Assembly: GCA_031262895.1 (NCBI GenBank)
Contig: JAISGW010000214.1
Span: forward strand, 1-17,265
Direction: 5' to 3'
DNA from: Tannerella sp.
GTDB taxonomy: Bacteria; Bacteroidota; Bacteroidia; Bacteroidales; Tannerellaceae
Length of the DNA: 17,265 nucleotides
Shown: in pieces, positions 1-7,018 of the stretch
Position numbering within the stretch: position 1 is the first letter of the stretch
Layout of the letters: each line of letters begins with the position of its first letter
Notes under the pieces: generated by a model
Database searches by the model: none
What the model was told of the DNA's origin: nothing
The model's input: only the letters and a program-made list of their open reading frames with translations
Program-made: the position numbers and the translations under genes

Positions 1-1829
1 ATGAAGGCGGCTTTGTCGGTCGGGAGCAAGCTGCCCCAGTAGTGGAGAATGCCTGTTTCGGCAGCCACGGCACGGGCGGCCGATTCGTTGTCGCCCGTCA
101 GGAGGCAGGTCTCTACGCCCTCTGCCTGCAAGCGGGCAACGGCTTCGGCCGAGCCTTCCTTCAGCCGGTCGCTGATGCCGACTACGGCCAGCGCCTTTTC
201 GCCGTCGGCCAGCCAGACGAGCGTACGGGCCTGCTGCTCCAAGCGGTTCGCCTCGCTTTCCAAAGCCGAGGGGATGCGGATTTGATGCTCGTGCAGCAGT
301 TGGCGGTTCCCCGCGTAATAGCTTTTGCCGGCCACTTTGCCGCAGACGCCCCGGCCGACCAGGTTTTCGAAGGCTTCTACAGGCTCCGGCTTCGACACAT
401 CGGGTGCCAGGAAACGGACGATGGCTTCGCCTATAGGATGGGAAGCCTGTCGCTCCAACGCATAAAGGACGGCTTTGTGTTGTTCGTCCTCCTCCAAGCC
501 ATAGCTATGCATCACTTCCGGCCGCCCTTCGGTAAGGGTGCCGGTCTTATCGAGCACGACGACTTGGATTTTCCTTGCTGTCTCCAAGCTTTCGGCGTCT
601 TTTATCAGAATGCCCTGCTTGGCCGCTTTGCCTATGCCTACCGTGACGGCGGTGGGCGTGGCTAATCCCAACGCGCAGGGACAGGCGATGACCAGTACGG
701 TGATGGCAGCCAACAGGCCGTGGTCGAAACCTCCGGCTCCGCCCAGCCCCCACCATAGGAAGAAGCTGAGCAGGGCTATGCCCAGGATGCAGGGCACGAA
801 AACGGCGGCTATCCGGTCGGTCAATTTTTCCACCGGCGCCCGGCTACCCTGCGCCTCTTCCACCAAACGAATGATTTGCCCGAGCAAGGTGGTCTTGCCC
901 ACTTTCTCGGCTGAGACACGCAGGCTGCCTTGCTGGTTGATGGTGCCGGCATACACTTTGTCGCCGGCATCCTTGGCCAGTGGCAAAGGCTCCCCATTGA
1001 GCATACTCTCGTCTACATAAGAACGGCCTGCTTTTACTCGGCCGTCTACCGGCATCTTTTCGCCGGGCCTGATCAGGAGTAAGTCGCCCGGCCGGATGTC
1101 GGCCACGGGCATTTCCCGCAAAACGTCTCCCGCCTCTATCTTCGTGACGGTTTTCGGCTGCAATCCCATCAGTTCGCGGATAGCCGAGGAGGCCTTGCCT
1201 TTGGCTCGCTCTTCCAGATAACGGCCTAAAAGGATGAAGGCGATAATGACGGCCGAAGCCTCGAAATAGACATGCGGCTCCAAGTTGCGTGAGCGCCAGA
1301 AGTCGGGGAAGAACAGGTTAAACAGGCTGAACAGGTAAGCCATGCCGGTGCTGAGCGCCACCAAGGTGTCCATATTGGCGCTGCCGTGGCGCAGTTGCTT
1401 CCAGGCGCGCACAAAAAAGCCGCCTCCGAAAACGAAGACGACCGGCGTGGCCAAGAACCATTGGACGACGGCAGACAAAGTGCTCCCGCCAAAGATAAGG
1501 TTGGCCGTAAGAATAGGCAGGCAAAGCCCTATCGCCCATACGACCCTCGCCTTTGCGGAAAGACCTTCCGCCGTCGAGGGAGGGCGGTCGTCCGTGCCTT
1601 CTTCGCCTTCTTCTGTATCCAAGTCGTAACCGGCCTCCTGCACGGCGGCGCGGAGGGCGGCGGGCGAGGTCAGTTGCGGGTCATATTCCACCAAAGCCGT
1701 GGCCGTGGTGAAGTTGACCGAGGCTGAAGCCACGCCGGGCTGCTTCTGTAAAGTCTTGCCCACCCGAACGGCGCAGGCGGTGCAGCCCATTTCCTTGACG
1801 GGGAAAGTCCGTTTGATTGTGTTTGCCAT
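1..1829 (-). CDS. copA: Copper-type P1B ATPase, N-terminal 609 codons (3' end outside window)
   Basis: Heavy-metal-transporting P-type ATPase of the inner membrane, most likely exporting Cu(+). The reading frame is open from ATG 1829 to the window edge. An N-terminal HMA metal-binding domain carries M-x-C-x-x-C (M14, C16, C19). The membrane part contains the family stretch ending in NMDTLVALSTGMAY and the transmembrane metal site C383-P-C385, typical of Cu/Ag pumps. The phosphorylation motif D427-K-T-G-T follows at the usual spacing, then the SHP nucleotide-binding-domain motif and LLTGDN. The hinge motif GDGxNDxPAL and the last two helices should lie beyond position 1. The start lies 28 nt behind the prfC stop, so it is probably read with that operon; no separate promoter was recognised. 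No copper chaperone or metal-responsive regulator is visible next to it. The family is certain. Cu rather than another soft metal is inferred from CPC. Confidence 0.93.
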   Translation of the reverse strand, partial: MANTIKRTFPVKEMGCTACAVRVGKTLQKQPGVASASVNFTTATALVEYDPQLTSPAALRAAVQEAGYDLDTEEGEEGTDDRPPSTAEGLSAKARVVWAIGLCLPILTANLIFGGSTLSAVVQWFLATPVVFVFGGGFFVRAWKQLRHGSANMDTLVALSTGMAYLFSLFNLFFPDFWRSRNLEPHVYFEASAVIIAFILLGRYLEERAKGKASSAIRELMGLQPKTVTKIEAGDVLREMPVADIRPGDLLLIRPGEKMPVDGRVKAGRSYVDESMLNGEPLPLAKDAGDKVYAGTINQQGSLRVSAEKVGKTTLLGQIIRLVEEAQGSRAPVEKLTDRIAAVFVPCILGIALLSFFLWWGLGGAGGFDHGLLAAITVLVIACPCALGLATPTAVTVGIGKAAKQGILIKDAESLETARKIQVVVLDKTGTLTEGRPEVMHSYGLEEDEQHKAVLYALERQASHPIGEAIVRFLAPDVSKPEPVEAFENLVGRGVCGKVAGKSYYAGNRQLLHEHQIRIPSALESEANRLEQQARTLVWLADGEKALAVVGISDRLKEGSAEAVARLQAEGVETCLLTGDNESAARAVAAETGILHYWGSLLPTDKAAF

Positions 1830-1857
1830 ATTCTTTTGTTTTTTGAAAAAGTTGCAG

Positions 1858-3426
1858 TTAAAATTCGGAGGTGAAATGGAAGCGCAGTTTGGGAAAGTCG
1901 TGCTGCGCCATGGTCAGCACGTAGGCCGAATCGGCGAGGTAGACCAAGCGGCCGTCGCGGTCGGAAGCCAGATATTGCGCCTTGCGGCGGCAAAAGTCTT
2001 CCAGCGGGGCGCCTTCGCCCTCTATCCAGCAAGCCTTGTAATAATTGGCCGCATCCCAGCGGCAACTGGCGCCGTATTCGTGCAGGAGGCGGTATTGGAT
2101 GACTTCGAATTGCAGTTGCCCTACGGTGCCGATGAGCTTGCGCCCGTTGAAACGGTTGACGAAAAGCTGCGCCACACCTTCGTCCATCAGTTGCTCTGTG
2201 CCCTTGGCCAATTGCTTGGACTTCATCGGGTCGATGTTTTCTATGTATTTGAACATCTCCGGCGAGAAGCTGGGCAGGCCGCGAAAATGGAGCTGTTCGC
2301 CGCCGGTCAGCGTGTCGCCGATTTTGAAGTTCCCGTTGTCGGGCAGGCCGACGATGTCACCGGCATAAGCCTCGTCTACGATTTCCTTCTTTTGTGCCAT
2401 GAAGGCCGTCGGGCTGGAGAAGCGGAAAGTGCGGCCGAGGCGCACGTGCAGGTAAGGGGCGTTGCGTTCGAAGCGGCCGGAACAAACCTTCACGAAGGCG
2501 ATGCAGGAGCGGTGGTTCGGGTCCATGTTGGCGTGTATCTTAAAGACGAAGCCCGAGAAGGCCTCTTCTTCCGGCTCTACGATCCGTTCGACGGCCTGCA
2601 CCGGCCGCGGCGAGGGGGCGATGCGAAGGAAGCATTCGAGCAGCTCCTTCACGCCGAAATTATTGAGCGCCGAGCCGAAGAAGACAGGCGCCAAATCGCC
2701 GCGCAGGTAAGCCTCTTCATTGAAGGGGGGATAAACGCCTTCAATGAGTTCCAAATCCTTGCGCAATTTAGCGGCGTCCGTCTCGCCGATGCGCGTGTCT
2801 AACTCGCCGGAGTTCAATTCTACCGGCACGCTTTCGGTGACATATTGCTTGGAAGGGGTATAAAGGTCGAGCCGTGTCTCATAAATATTGTAGACGCCTT
2901 TGAAACGGATGCCCATGTCTATGGGCCAGGAGAGCGGGCGCACATGGATTTGCAATTCGGCCTCCAGCTCGTCGAGCAGGTCGAAGGGGTCTTTGGCCTC
3001 GCGGTCCATCTTGTTGACGAAGACGATAACGGGCGTCTTCCTCATGCGGCAGACTTCCATCAGGCGGCGGGTTTGCGCTTCCACGCCTTTGGCGGCGTCG
3101 ATGACGATGATGACGCTGTCGACGGCCGTGAGCGTACGGAAAGTATCCTCGGCAAAGTCCTGGTGGCCGGGGGTGTCGAGTATGTTTATCTTGTGCCCTT
3201 CATAATCGAAGGCCATCACGGACGTAGCCACCGAGATGCCGCGTTGCTTTTCGATGTCCATCCAATCGGAGGTGGCCGTGCGGCGTATCTTGTTCGACTT
3301 GACGGCACCGGCCACATGGATAGCGCCGCCGAAGAGCAGCAGTTTCTCCGTCAGCGTAGTCTTTCCCGCGTCGGGATGGCTGACAATGGCAAAGGTCCGC
3401 CTCCGCCTGATTTCTTCTGAATACAT
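1858..3426 (-). CDS. prfC: Peptide chain release factor 3 (RF3)
   Basis: Translational GTPase that recycles RF1/RF2 from the ribosome after peptide release. The protein is 522 aa, close to the family length (E. coli about 529). G1 P-loop SHPDAGKTT lies at residues 16-24, the switch I region with EKQRGIS at about 59-65, G3 DTPGH at 84-88 and G4 NKMD at 138-141. The C-terminal part (GTVGQLQFEVIQYRL) is characteristic of RF3 rather than EF-G or LepA. The ATG at 3426 follows the HNH nuclease stop by only 6 nt, and no separate promoter was recognised, so expression likely depends on the upstream operon. prfB, which encodes one of its partner factors, is in the same window about 8 kb away but in a different unit. 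Confidence 0.97.
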   Translation of the reverse strand: MYSEEIRRRRTFAIVSHPDAGKTTLTEKLLLFGGAIHVAGAVKSNKIRRTATSDWMDIEKQRGISVATSVMAFDYEGHKINILDTPGHQDFAEDTFRTLTAVDSVIIVIDAAKGVEAQTRRLMEVCRMRKTPVIVFVNKMDREAKDPFDLLDELEAELQIHVRPLSWPIDMGIRFKGVYNIYETRLDLYTPSKQYVTESVPVELNSGELDTRIGETDAAKLRKDLELIEGVYPPFNEEAYLRGDLAPVFFGSALNNFGVKELLECFLRIAPSPRPVQAVERIVEPEEEAFSGFVFKIHANMDPNHRSCIAFVKVCSGRFERNAPYLHVRLGRTFRFSSPTAFMAQKKEIVDEAYAGDIVGLPDNGNFKIGDTLTGGEQLHFRGLPSFSPEMFKYIENIDPMKSKQLAKGTEQLMDEGVAQLFVNRFNGRKLIGTVGQLQFEVIQYRLLHEYGASCRWDAANYYKACWIEGEGAPLEDFCRRKAQYLASDRDGRLVYLADSAYVLTMAQHDFPKLRFHFTSEF

Positions 3427-3432
3427 ATATTG

Positions 3433-4062
3433 TTACTTCGTTTGTCTTAGTTTCTTTTCCAAATACCAAATCGCCACGCCGTAATATTCCTGATACTTCC
3501 CTTCGGCGTCTTTATTTTGCCAGCGGTCAAGTTTCTTTTTAATTTGTGGATGAGTCCATCCTTTCTTGCTCATCAAGCTGTTTTGAATGCCTTCCATAAC
3601 CGCTTTCCTGTTCTCCTTTAAACGTGGAAGATTCAGGTTCAAGCCGTCTTTTTTTGCTGTCATTTCCTTTTCCCAGACAGGATTCGAACAGCAGATGGTT
3701 CCGTCCCGTTTATAAGAAATAGCCTCGTTCAAATTGTCCGAGAAAAAGTTTATGGTCAAATCCGCATCTTGCTGGGATTCGTCACAATGAGAATGTCCTT
3801 CGGTTTTACCGGGACAAGCCAAAACCATATTGTTATAAGCTAATTCCCGTCCATCGCCATTACATGTTTTCTGGCTAACGAGATGGGCTACTTTGTGTTT
3901 ATCTGGCTCTTTGGATATTCTTCCCATGCAAAAAGCACAAACGTAACCTTGTTCTTTCAGTAAGGAATCCACTAATTCCGGTTTGGCTTCAAATTGAGCA
4001 TCCGGAGTTTTACGGTAGGCAGTCCATTCCGCAGGTTCTTTTCCCTTATTGATTTTTCTCAT
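3433..4062 (-). CDS. HNH endonuclease of a Septu/retron-Ec78-like pair (PtuB-like)
   Basis: Small (209 aa) zinc-containing HNH nuclease. The N-terminus (MRKINKGKEP..W..YRKTP) and the CAFC zinc knuckle (C42, C45) followed by a short loop resemble the family often annotated 'TIGR02646 / retron system putative HNH endonuclease', which includes PtuB. The core then runs H60, N77-N78, a second Cys (C83-P-G) and H92-C93-D. The position before H60 is Ala (VAH), where I expect an acidic residue in many relatives; see findings. The ATG overlaps the ATPase gene by 17 nt, implying translational coupling and a functional pair. Base composition is more AT-rich than in flanking rfbD and prfC, suggesting horizontal acquisition. 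Inferred role: the nucleic-acid-cutting effector of an anti-phage module gated by the partner ATPase. Family assignment is from pattern recognition, not a search. Confidence 0.8.
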   Translation of the reverse strand: MRKINKGKEPAEWTAYRKTPDAQFEAKPELVDSLLKEQGYVCAFCMGRISKEPDKHKVAHLVSQKTCNGDGRELAYNNMVLACPGKTEGHSHCDESQQDADLTINFFSDNLNEAISYKRDGTICCSNPVWEKEMTAKKDGLNLNLPRLKENRKAVMEGIQNSLMSKKGWTHPQIKKKLDRWQNKDAEGKYQEYYGVAIWYLEKKLRQTK

Positions 4063-5311
4063 CTTTCAACCAGGTAATCATCGTTTCAAACTTGACTATC
4101 TCCGGCAGAGAAGAGGCTTCTTGTTTTAAGCCTTGCAACAGGCTTTCGGCCTTTTCGATTTCTTCATCGTCAATGGCCTGCTCTAATTCATCCAGATGTT
4201 CCTGAATGGCCGGTACCCGACTTGGTGCGCCCATATAGGTTTTCAAAGTGGTAGAAGCATCCATTCCATAGATATCGGCTGCATTACAAATATAATTTTC
4301 CCCATTATATGCCAGGTTAAACAATTTGTTGTTCTCTCCGGCTTTTAGGCCGGCTGCTACCAAGGGCGAATGCGTCGTTACGATGAATTGCAAAGCAGGG
4401 AAGGCCTTTTGCAATCCGTTGAGCACCTTCAATTGCATTTCAGGGTGCAGGTGCAAGTCTATTTCATCTATGAGTACAACCCCTTCTGTCTTGCGACATG
4501 CCTCTGCTCCGTATATGCCTTTGTTGAGGACCATGGCACGCGAAGCCAAATCTATCACCATATTGACCAAGCGGTCGTAACCGTCGGACAAATGCTTGTA
4601 ATCAATTTCCCTTCCATCCGTAAATAGGAAGTAGACGCTTTTCTTATTGGGACGGATGTCCATGCCTTCGATAATGCCGCAGCCGTCTTTGCCTAAGGCA
4701 TCGGCAACTGCCTGTTTTATGCTTTCAATCTCTTCCGCATTTTTACCGGCCTCTACTAAGACCAGCAAACGTTTTATCCAATAATAAAACAAATCTGTCC
4801 CTTCAAGGCATTCTCTATAGCCGAAAGAAGGTTGTGTTTTATAATCGATATCACGCGGTTCTTTCACTATCTCTTTCGTAGAGAAGTAAGTGAACATAGG
4901 AAGAGATAATACTCGCCGTTTTTCTAAAAAATGGCCATTGTATATATCTTTCGTCATGTTCTCTATATTTCTAAGCGGAGTTTTTAATGTGCCTGTTTTT
5001 TTGCTATTTAGTTGCAGAAGCCCTTCCTTACCATTCAGGCTGAAGGAGACGCGGACAGGATTTTTTGCTGTTATTTCTTCGCCCGATTCTGATTCTTGCA
5101 CAGAAAAGTCTTCATCGGATAAGCCTATGAACTTCGTGTTTTCATCGCTGAATCCTGTAAAAAAAGTACTCAAGGCACGACGGGCCGCCTCTAAAACAGT
5201 CGTCTTTCCGCTGGAGTTAGCTCCGGTCAGCACATTGATGCCGGGAGCAAAATCAATCCGGAAATCTTCAAAGCAACGAAAATGTTGCAGATGCAAACGA
5301 TCTAACTTCAT
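4046..5311 (-). CDS. AAA/ABC-type ATPase of a Septu-like defence pair (PtuA-like)
   Basis: Cytoplasmic SMC/ABC-like ATPase of 421 aa. Walker A GANSSGKT lies at residues 30-37, an ABC-signature-like LSDGYDRL at 241-248, Walker B with catalytic acid VVLIDEIDLHLHP at 278-290, and an H-loop VTTHSP at 311-316. This is the AAA_21/OLD-type layout, but no TOPRIM nuclease domain follows. Instead the C-terminus (about 365-421) is a short, highly acidic helical tail, as I recall for ATPases paired with HNH proteins. The gene starts 1 nt after the rfbD stop, and its 3' end overlaps the HNH gene by 17 nt. It is visibly AT-rich compared with its neighbours. Known Septu and retron-Ec78 systems pair such an ATPase with an HNH nuclease to block phage; the same role here is inferred. 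The alternative is an uncharacterised ATP-driven nuclease regulator. Confidence 0.82.
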   Translation of the reverse strand: MKLDRLHLQHFRCFEDFRIDFAPGINVLTGANSSGKTTVLEAARRALSTFFTGFSDENTKFIGLSDEDFSVQESESGEEITAKNPVRVSFSLNGKEGLLQLNSKKTGTLKTPLRNIENMTKDIYNGHFLEKRRVLSLPMFTYFSTKEIVKEPRDIDYKTQPSFGYRECLEGTDLFYYWIKRLLVLVEAGKNAEEIESIKQAVADALGKDGCGIIEGMDIRPNKKSVYFLFTDGREIDYKHLSDGYDRLVNMVIDLASRAMVLNKGIYGAEACRKTEGVVLIDEIDLHLHPEMQLKVLNGLQKAFPALQFIVTTHSPLVAAGLKAGENNKLFNLAYNGENYICNAADIYGMDASTTLKTYMGAPSRVPAIQEHLDELEQAIDDEEIEKAESLLQGLKQEASSLPEIVKFETMITWLKDEKNQ

Positions 5312-5312
5312 C

Positions 5313-6188
5313 TTAACGGGTATTTAAAAGGTTTGCTATTGCCTTCTTGAGGCTGTCTTCCCAGTGGGGGATGGTTAGGCCGTAGGTCTTTTTGATTTTG
5401 CCCTTGTTGAGGACGCTGTATTGGGGACGCGCCGCGCGGGTGGGATAATCTTTGCTGTCGATAGGCAAGGCACGGCATTCAAGGCCGGCCAGTTCGAATA
5501 TCTTGCGGGCAAAGTCGTACCAACTGCAGACACCCTCATCGGTATAATGGTAGGTGCCCGGCTTGAAATTGCCCGTCTCGGAGGCGGCAAGGATGCTGAG
5601 GATGGCGCCGGCCAAGTCGGGCGCATAAGTAGGCGTGCCTATTTGGTCGAATACGACCCTGACTTCCTTTTGCTCTTTCCCCAAGCGCAGCATGGTACGC
5701 ATGAAATTGTTGCCGTATTCCGAATAGAGCCAGGCGGTGCGCAGGATGATGGCTTCCGGGCAGACGGCGCGCAGGAAAAGTTCGCCCCTGTGTTTGGAGC
5801 GGCCGTAAGCCGACATGGGGCAGGTGTAATCCGTTTCCAGATAGGGGAGGCTGTTTGTCCCGTCGAAAACATAATCGGTAGAGATATGTATGATTCCGGC
5901 TCCTATGGCGGTGGCCACTTCGCCCAGGTTGCGCACGGCGTCGCTGTTGATGCGCATGCAGGTGATTTCGTCGTCTTCGGCCTTGTCAACCGCCGTATAG
6001 GCGGCGCAGTTGACGATGTAGTTCACGCCCTGACTTTTGGCGTATTCCATTAAGGCGTCCTTGTCACAGATGTCCAAGCGGTCCACGTCGGTAAACAGGA
6101 ATCGGAAGCCGCTCGGCGCCTTCTTCGTGGCCATTTGGAGCGAGCGCCCCAGTTGTCCGTTTGCTCCGGTAACTAAAACAGTTTTCAT
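5313..6188 (-). CDS. rfbD: dTDP-4-dehydrorhamnose reductase
   Basis: Catalyses the last step of dTDP-L-rhamnose synthesis, the NAD(P)H-dependent reduction of dTDP-4-dehydrorhamnose, feeding surface polysaccharide assembly. The protein is 291 aa, the usual length. The extended-SDR NAD-binding motif GANGQLG is at residues 8-14, STDYVFDG at 103-110, and the catalytic Y128-x3-K132 lies in YGRSK. The start is 19 nt downstream of the DUF4924 stop, and its own stop is followed after 1 nt by the ATPase start. No rfbA, rfbB or rfbC is present here, so the gene is separate from a full rhamnose cluster. Confidence 0.95.
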   Translation of the reverse strand: MKTVLVTGANGQLGRSLQMATKKAPSGFRFLFTDVDRLDICDKDALMEYAKSQGVNYIVNCAAYTAVDKAEDDEITCMRINSDAVRNLGEVATAIGAGIIHISTDYVFDGTNSLPYLETDYTCPMSAYGRSKHRGELFLRAVCPEAIILRTAWLYSEYGNNFMRTMLRLGKEQKEVRVVFDQIGTPTYAPDLAGAILSILAASETGNFKPGTYHYTDEGVCSWYDFARKIFELAGLECRALPIDSKDYPTRAARPQYSVLNKGKIKKTYGLTIPHWEDSLKKAIANLLNTR

Positions 6189-6207
6189 ATTGGGTGGTTC
6201 AAATATA

Positions 6208-6750
6208 TTATGCTTTCAAATTTTCCGTTTCCCATGCCTTGAACTTCTCGGCCAGGCAGGCCAGGAAGAGGGAAATCTGCTTCATGGCGTCTACGGTGGG
6301 TTGTGAAATTTCGCGTCCTTGCATACGCAGGTTCAAGTATCCGTAGAGGGCGGTGAAGCAGGTGGCTATTTCATCGTCGTTGGACCCGGCTGATTTGGCA
6401 CGCAACTGGACAATAAGCGGGAGTGTCTTGTAATAGGCGGCGATGTAGACTTGCTCGTCGGGGCGGCGCAGCAAGTCGCGGTGCAGTTTGGAGAGTTGTG
6501 CCATCAAATCAAGGTGGGCTTTCAGGTGGCCCTTTTCCTCTATGCCTTCGCTGTGCATCTGCGTGCAAAGGCCGGCATACCAGGATGCGATGGCCTTTTT
6601 TACGTCGGCGGGCTGGTCGTAGCGCGCCACGATTTCGCGATTGATGGTCTCGGCGTCAAAGCGGGCTGCCCGTATCAAATCTTCCACCTGCCACATATAG
6701 AGCAGGTATTCAGCTATGTTCTCTTTTCTTTTTTTCAGGGCTATAATCAT
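6208..6750 (-). CDS. DUF4924 family protein
   Basis: Protein of 180 aa of unknown function, largely helical, with no signal peptide or membrane segment. The N-terminus (MIIALKKRKENIAEYLLYMW followed by QVEDLIRA) matches my memory of the Bacteroidota-restricted DUF4924 family, which starts at this position. The frame stays open another 264 nt upstream, to an ATG at 7014, but that extension is only a translation of the 42-bp tandem repeats; I therefore place the start at ATG 6750. A perfect Bacteroidota -7 box (TATCTTTG) lies 4 nt upstream of this ATG, so the transcript may be nearly leaderless. It is the first gene of the DUF4924-rfbD-ATPase-HNH-prfC-copA unit. Molecular function is unknown. 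Confidence 0.85.
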   Translation of the reverse strand: MIIALKKRKENIAEYLLYMWQVEDLIRAARFDAETINREIVARYDQPADVKKAIASWYAGLCTQMHSEGIEEKGHLKAHLDLMAQLSKLHRDLLRRPDEQVYIAAYYKTLPLIVQLRAKSAGSNDDEIATCFTALYGYLNLRMQGREISQPTVDAMKQISLFLACLAEKFKAWETENLKA

Positions 6751-6754
6751 GGCG

Positions 6755-6762
6755 CAAAGATA
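6755..6762 (-). promoter_or_regulatory. Putative -7 box of the DUF4924-rfbD operon
   Basis: TATCTTTG on the minus strand is a perfect match to the Bacteroidota sigma-ABfr -7 consensus TAnnTTTG. It ends 4 nt before the DUF4924 ATG, so initiation would fall at or next to the start codon. No clear -33 TTTG is present at the expected distance, which lowers confidence. Confidence 0.4.
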
Positions 6763-6800
6763 CGAAACAATTACAACCGGACTTTCGCAGGTACATGAAG

Positions 6801-6990
6801 CTTCAAAGCCCTTACACGCGTGCAAAGGCATTTCCAGAGGTCTTGAAGCCGCATTACACGCGTGCAAAGGCATTTCCAGAGGTCTTGAAGTCGCATTACA
6901 CGTGTGCAAAGGCATTTCCAGAGGTCTTGAAACCGCATTACACGTGTGTAAAGGCATTTCCAGAGGTCTTGAAGCCGTTCCATTTACCTG
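6801..6990. repeat. 42-bp tandem repeat array, about 4.5 copies
   Basis: Full units start at 6822, 6864, 6906 and 6948, exactly 42 bp apart, each beginning GCAAAGGCATTTCCAGAGGT (last copy GTAAAGGC). A partial, diverged copy lies at 6801-6821. The last unit degrades after about 30 bp. Units differ by single substitutions. Every unit junction carries a palindromic core, CACGCGTG in the left copies and ACACGTGT in the right copies. The period is a multiple of three, so the array stays open in several frames on both strands and yields spurious repetitive peptides. It lies in the gap between the alpha-mannosidase stop and DUF4924. A perfect 10-bp palindrome TGAAGCTTCA sits at 6796-6805 on its left edge. 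Function unknown. Confidence 0.95.
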
Positions 6991-7018
6991 CGAAAATTCA
7001 GTTGAAACTTTCAATTAC

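Noticed and set aside
1699..2802. Plus-strand frame of 367 codons opposite prfC and copA
   Set aside because: It is an antisense shadow without domain features, while prfC on the other strand is unmistakable.
5312..5400. Retron ncRNA or reverse transcriptase upstream of the ATPase/HNH pair
   Set aside because: Only 1 nt separates rfbD from the ATPase and no RT-like gene occurs anywhere in the window, so a retron is not supported.
6801..6990. CRISPR array
   Set aside because: The 42-bp units are contiguous with no unique spacers between them, and no cas gene is nearby; it is a plain tandem repeat.
7001..7018. Terminator hairpin after the mannosidase (TTGAAA G TTTCAA)
   Set aside because: The inverted repeat leaves a one-base loop and has no T-run behind it, so it is unlikely to act as an intrinsic terminator.
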